NCBI GenBank assembly: GCA_021845865.1
Contig: JAJZVC010000032.1
Span: 1-35,140 of the forward strand
Source of the DNA: Pseudomonadota bacterium
Lineage (GTDB): Bacteria > Pseudomonadota > Gammaproteobacteria > Burkholderiales > UBA9220
DNA length: 35,140 bases
Direction of reading: 5' to 3'
The notes below the pieces were generated by a model. It did no database searches, had not been told where the DNA came from, and was given only the letters and a program-made list of their open reading frames with translations. Of this stretch, positions 33,375-35,140 are shown one piece after another. Made by a program: the position numbers and the translations under genes. Every line of letters begins with the position of its first letter. Within the stretch, counting starts at the first letter, position 1.

Positions 33375-33380
33375 ACTACG
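33366..33380. promoter_or_regulatory. AbiE operator 1 (CGTAGT-CAC-ACTACG)
   Basis: The palindrome has 6-bp perfect arms and covers the GTG start of the antitoxin gene. It has the same arms as the site at 33434-33448. A binding site for AbiEi is the expected role in the family. Confidence 0.7.
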
Positions 33381-33433
33381 ATTTTCTATGTTTTCTCAAA
33401 GCAAGGCAATTATTTCATTTCACTTCACCAAAT

Positions 33434-33448
33434 CGTAGTCTAACTACG
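33434..33448. promoter_or_regulatory. AbiE operator 2 (CGTAGT-CTA-ACTACG)
   Basis: It has identical 6-bp arms to operator 1 and lies 68 bp upstream of it, centre to centre. The AT-rich DNA between the two sites should hold the abiE promoter; no clear -35/-10 pair was picked. Confidence 0.7.
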
Positions 33449-33542
33449 ACATGGCATCGTTTTTCAAAATCCACTCTGCCCGGAGGGCTCTCAATACCTT
33501 TCCAACTTTCTCCAGACCCATCCCCTCAGTCGGCGGGCTGCC

Positions 33543-33638
33543 ATCCCACCTATAATGACCGCAAAGCCGCCACCAATAATGCTCTGAAACCCGTCACCCG
33601 TAACAATCCAAAGTCAGCCACCGACTCCGATGATATCC
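33543..33638. repeat. Right array of four 24-bp-period repeats (IS21-end-like remnant)
   Basis: Units start ATCCCACCTATAATG (33543), CCGCCACCAATAATG (33567), CCGTCACCCGTAAC (33591) and CAGCCACCGACTCC (33615). The second unit matches the first left unit at 17958 in 20 of 24 bases, and the third matches the second left unit in 17 of 24. It has the same orientation as the left array. No transposase gene is nearby. Confidence 0.5.
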
Positions 33639-33659
33639 CTTAAAATGAAACAGCACGGA

Positions 33660-33683
33660 TACGCGTGCAAATACGCGTGCAAA
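33660..33683. repeat. Exact 12-bp tandem duplication
   Basis: TACGCGTGCAAA occurs twice in tandem, directly adjoining the start of MITE copy A. It may be a slip or a scar of insertion. Confidence 0.6.
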
Positions 33684-33778
33684 TAATAGGGGACAGACCA
33701 CGGTTTATCTTGGGACAAGAACGCCAGTACAAGCAGAGACGCTTCAAGCGAAAAAACTGTGGTCTGTCCCCTATTATT
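33682..33778. mobile_element. MITE/REP-like element, copy A (97 bp)
   Basis: The ends are inverted repeats AATAATAGGGGACAGACC and its complement, paired for about 20 bp. The middle reads GACAAGAACGCCAGTACAAG, then AAGCAGAGACGCTTCAAGCG. Copy B at 34978 is about 80-85 percent identical. GGGGACAGACC-type palindromes of this kind are common in proteobacteria and are often linked to REP-associated tyrosine transposases; no such gene is in the window. Confidence 0.75.
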
Positions 33779-34004
33779 CGCCTTGCGAATCGACCCGCTG
33801 AAACAAGACAGCGGAAAAACCATCTGACAATTCCTGCTGGCCAAGAACTTGCCAGGAGGAGTCAAACTTTTGGGCTTGAAGGTCCGCCATTCCGGCTCGT
33901 TTATAGAAATCCACATTGCCGTTTCCAATACCCAGTTGCGCCGCATACGCAGCAAATGCGGTTTCAGCATATAGTTGGTAGTCTTTGATCGTCGGCATGT
34001 TCAT
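33774..34004 (-). pseudogene. Truncated N-terminal fragment of a lipase/RTX-like protein
   Basis: 76 codons start MNMPTIKDYQLYAETAFAAY and continue to QELSDGFSAVLFQRVDSQGE. This resembles the N-terminus of class 3 lipase-like or RTX-associated proteins, in which FSATVF is followed by a strand leading to the active-site region. Here the frame stops inside MITE copy A, after Glu, and the DNA beyond the element does not continue the fold. It is therefore a broken gene of which only the head remains. Its start overlaps the lipoprotein stop (ATGA, 34004-34001). The family call is a low-detail resemblance. Confidence 0.5.
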
Positions 34005-34462
34005 TCTCCTTTCTTAAGGAATATGGAGTGAATTAGGTCATTCCTATTTTGTCCCGCTGGACAACTCTTGGATGTCGGATGTGCATAGGCAATGAAATCG
34101 CCGCCAGAACGGCCATATGACACGGCTTCGCCAAGCAGTTTCCCATCCGAACGTCGGAAAATACGAACAGTTGTTCGGTCCAACTGCCCTTCCCCCTTAG
34201 AAGGGTCTCCCCTTTTGAGATAGGTTGTTTCAACTACATAGCGATAATTCTCACCTAGCCGCTCTTCCTGCGACCGGCCACGCCACCCCGGAAACGGGTC
34301 ACCCCACTGATCGAACATCGAAGCCGGTAATTTCACCGTTTCGTAAACCTTTATGCCGCCGTCCTTCTTGCATAGCTCCTCCATCTGCCGATCAAGGGCG
34401 AACTTTTCACATCCCGCCAACAGAAGGCACGCCCATAGCACCATTAGCCATCGCATTTTCAT
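34001..34462 (-). CDS. Small lipoprotein of unknown function
   Basis: This 153-residue protein has a lipoprotein signal (MKMRWLMVLWACLLLAGC, lipobox LAGC, Cys18), so it is anchored in the envelope. The mature part is soluble with three further cysteines and no family I recognise. The start at 34462 (MKMRW) overlaps the stop of the EF-hand gene by 4 bp; an ATG five codons earlier is also in frame. It is in an operon with the EF-hand miniprotein before it and the broken lipase-like gene after it. Related lipoproteins may serve as immunity or chaperone partners of secreted lipases, but that is speculation. Confidence 0.7.
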   Translation of the reverse strand: MKMRWLMVLWACLLLAGCEKFALDRQMEELCKKDGGIKVYETVKLPASMFDQWGDPFPGWRGRSQEERLGENYRYVVETTYLKRGDPSKGEGQLDRTTVRIFRRSDGKLLGEAVSYGRSGGDFIAYAHPTSKSCPAGQNRNDLIHSIFLKKGE

Positions 34463-34650
34463 GCTGCCATCCTCCATTCATTGCATTCATCTACCCTGTC
34501 GTACTGCCATACCTTGAGTTGGCTCCAGATGGGGTCGTTGGCATCTATCTTGCCGTCGCCATTGCTGTCGTATTGGGCCAGGGTGTCAATCAGTGCGCGC
34601 CGCTTTGTTTGTTCTGGAACAATCTGATCCAATTTTGATTCGTGATTCAT
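34459..34650 (-). CDS. 63-residue single EF-hand/RTX-like calcium-binding protein
   Basis: The small protein has one canonical calcium loop, DSNGDGKIDAND at residues 28-39, with Asp/Asn/Asp at positions 1, 3 and 5, Gly at 6, Asp at 9 and Asp at 12. It is followed by WSQLKVW, a pairing often seen inside large RTX or haemolysin-type proteins. There is no signal peptide. The ATG at 34650 has AAGGAG upstream, and the stop overlaps the lipoprotein start by 4 bp, which supports a translated gene rather than debris. It could also be a captured segment of a giant calcium-binding protein. Confidence 0.6.
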   Translation of the reverse strand: MNHESKLDQIVPEQTKRRALIDTLAQYDSNGDGKIDANDPIWSQLKVWQYDRVDECNEWRMAA

Positions 34651-34681
34651 TGAGCAGCTCCTTACTGGGTCGATCTTTCGG

Positions 34682-34977
34682 TCATGCCACTTCACAAACA
34701 AATTCCTCGAACTTGCCGCCATGGGTCCGATGCAATTCCTTAGAGCGGTAGTCGAACCGCAGCTCGAACGGGTAGCCGAGGGCATCTTGAATCACGCGAG
34801 TGAGTGCACCTTCCTGCTCCGAAGTGATGTTGCCCGCAATCACGAGGCGAACATCGATATGCTGCGGCGTACGTTGAACCAGTTGGTATTGCTTCAGGGC
34901 TGGCACCACTTCGCTAAAGCGCTGAAAACCGACGAGGGGCCAGTGGCGTTTTCCGTCGGGCAGCACCACCATGTTGA
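34682..34977 (-). pseudogene. C-terminal fragment of a PaaK/CapK-like AMP-forming ligase
   Basis: About 98 codons read NMVVLPDGKRHWPLVGFQRF and onward, ending GGKFEEFVCEVA. This matches the C-terminal domain of the phenylacetate-CoA ligase/CapK-like adenylate-forming family, where VLPDGRRHWP and GGKFEEF are typical. The 5' side is cut by MITE copy B. The frame upstream of the element (35079-35139) would join this one in frame if the element were removed, giving LQLD-I-NMVVLPDG at the joint. The gene is therefore probably disrupted by insertion. Confidence 0.6.
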
Positions 34978-35078
34978 AATAATAGGGGACAGACCACGGT
35001 TTCTCTCTTAGGAGACAAGAACACCAGTACAAGCAGAGAAGCTTCAAGCGGAAAAACCATGGTCCGTCCCCTATTATT
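34978..35078. mobile_element. MITE/REP-like element, copy B (101 bp)
   Basis: It has the same ends as copy A (AATAATAGGGGACAGACC and CCCCTATTATT) and the same middle (GACAAGAACACCAGTACAAG), in the same orientation. It sits inside an adenylate-ligase-like reading frame. No clear target duplication is seen beyond the AAT/ATT that the element ends already supply. Confidence 0.75.
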
Positions 35079-35139
35079 TGTCCAACTGCAGCAGATTTCC
35101 CCTCAGCGCCTGGACTACCGCATGGGTACGGTTTTTTGC
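35074..35139 (-). pseudogene. Partial reading frame upstream of MITE copy B, probably the same ligase-like gene
   Basis: 21 codons enter from the right edge of the window (AKNRTHAVVQALRGNLLQLDK) and stop at a TAA formed by the element end. The codons are GC-rich at third positions, as in real genes here. Removing the 101-bp element puts this frame in phase with the ligase-like fragment on the other side. It is too short for independent identification. Confidence 0.4.
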
Positions 35140-35140
35140 C

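Noticed and set aside
33614-33970. A minus-strand frame running through MITE copy A
   Set aside because: Its middle is encoded by the element and the same peptide (KPWSVPYY) appears at copy B; it is a repeat-derived frame, not a gene.
1-35140. CRISPR arrays, tRNA or rRNA genes
   Set aside because: The 24-bp-period arrays have no spacers of constant length with conserved repeats, and no cloverleaf or rRNA sequence was seen.

Overview
The window is GC-rich and looks like a denitrifying or nitrate-respiring betaproteobacterium, most likely of the Rhodocyclales type. The evidence is a narK1-narK2-narG-narH-narJ-narI cluster, a NarX/NarL pair, class II fumarase, GC-rich codon use and the short intergenic repeats. 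The taxonomic placement is inference, because no rRNA or single-copy marker is present.

Region 1 (1-9.5 kb, minus strand) is the respiratory nitrate reductase operon: two NarK-type transporters, the molybdenum subunit NarG, the iron-sulfur subunit NarH, the chaperone NarJ and the start of the cytochrome b subunit NarI, which is cut by the window edge. Three of the spacers hold long imperfect hairpins built of heptad repeats. Region 2 (9.7-12.1 kb, plus strand) carries a DUF4242 protein, a membrane-anchored di-heme peroxidase-like cytochrome and a Crp/Fnr-family regulator without the FNR cysteines. Region 3 (12.1-17.9 kb) has a nucleoside/guanine-type deaminase with a leader resembling part of a cobalamin riboswitch, fumC, the narXL operon, a small secreted charged protein and a DUF2784 membrane protein. 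NarX probably senses nitrate and, through NarL, controls the nar operon 5 kb away.

Region 4 (18.0-33.6 kb) is accessory. It is bracketed by two similar arrays of 24-bp-period repeats in the same orientation, which resemble IS21-family ends. Its core is one tightly packed ten-gene minus-strand operon (29.87 to 18.09 kb): outer-membrane efflux lipoprotein, EmrA-like adaptor, EmrB-like pump, RRM-like protein, HD-GYP phosphodiesterase, MscS-family channel, a PqiA split into two genes, PqiB (MCE protein), PqiC and a TetR regulator. Most junctions overlap by 4 bp or are under 15 bp apart. It is transcribed from a near-consensus sigma70 promoter that lies back-to-back with the promoter of a TetR gene, itself followed by a paralogous TetR gene. 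The same 15-bp operator (ACTGTACnGTwCAGT) sits at all three promoters. This linked efflux, envelope-lipid-transport, mechanosensing and c-di-GMP unit is the best candidate here for an undescribed system. Beside it is an AbiEi/AbiEii type IV toxin-antitoxin pair with two identical palindromic operator arms.

Region 5 (33.6-35.1 kb) is decayed accessory DNA, lower in GC. It holds two copies of a roughly 100-bp palindromic MITE/REP-like element, a truncated lipase-like N-terminus, a lipoprotein, a one-EF-hand miniprotein and an AMP-ligase-like gene interrupted by the second element copy. No rRNA, tRNA, CRISPR array or intact transposase gene was found.
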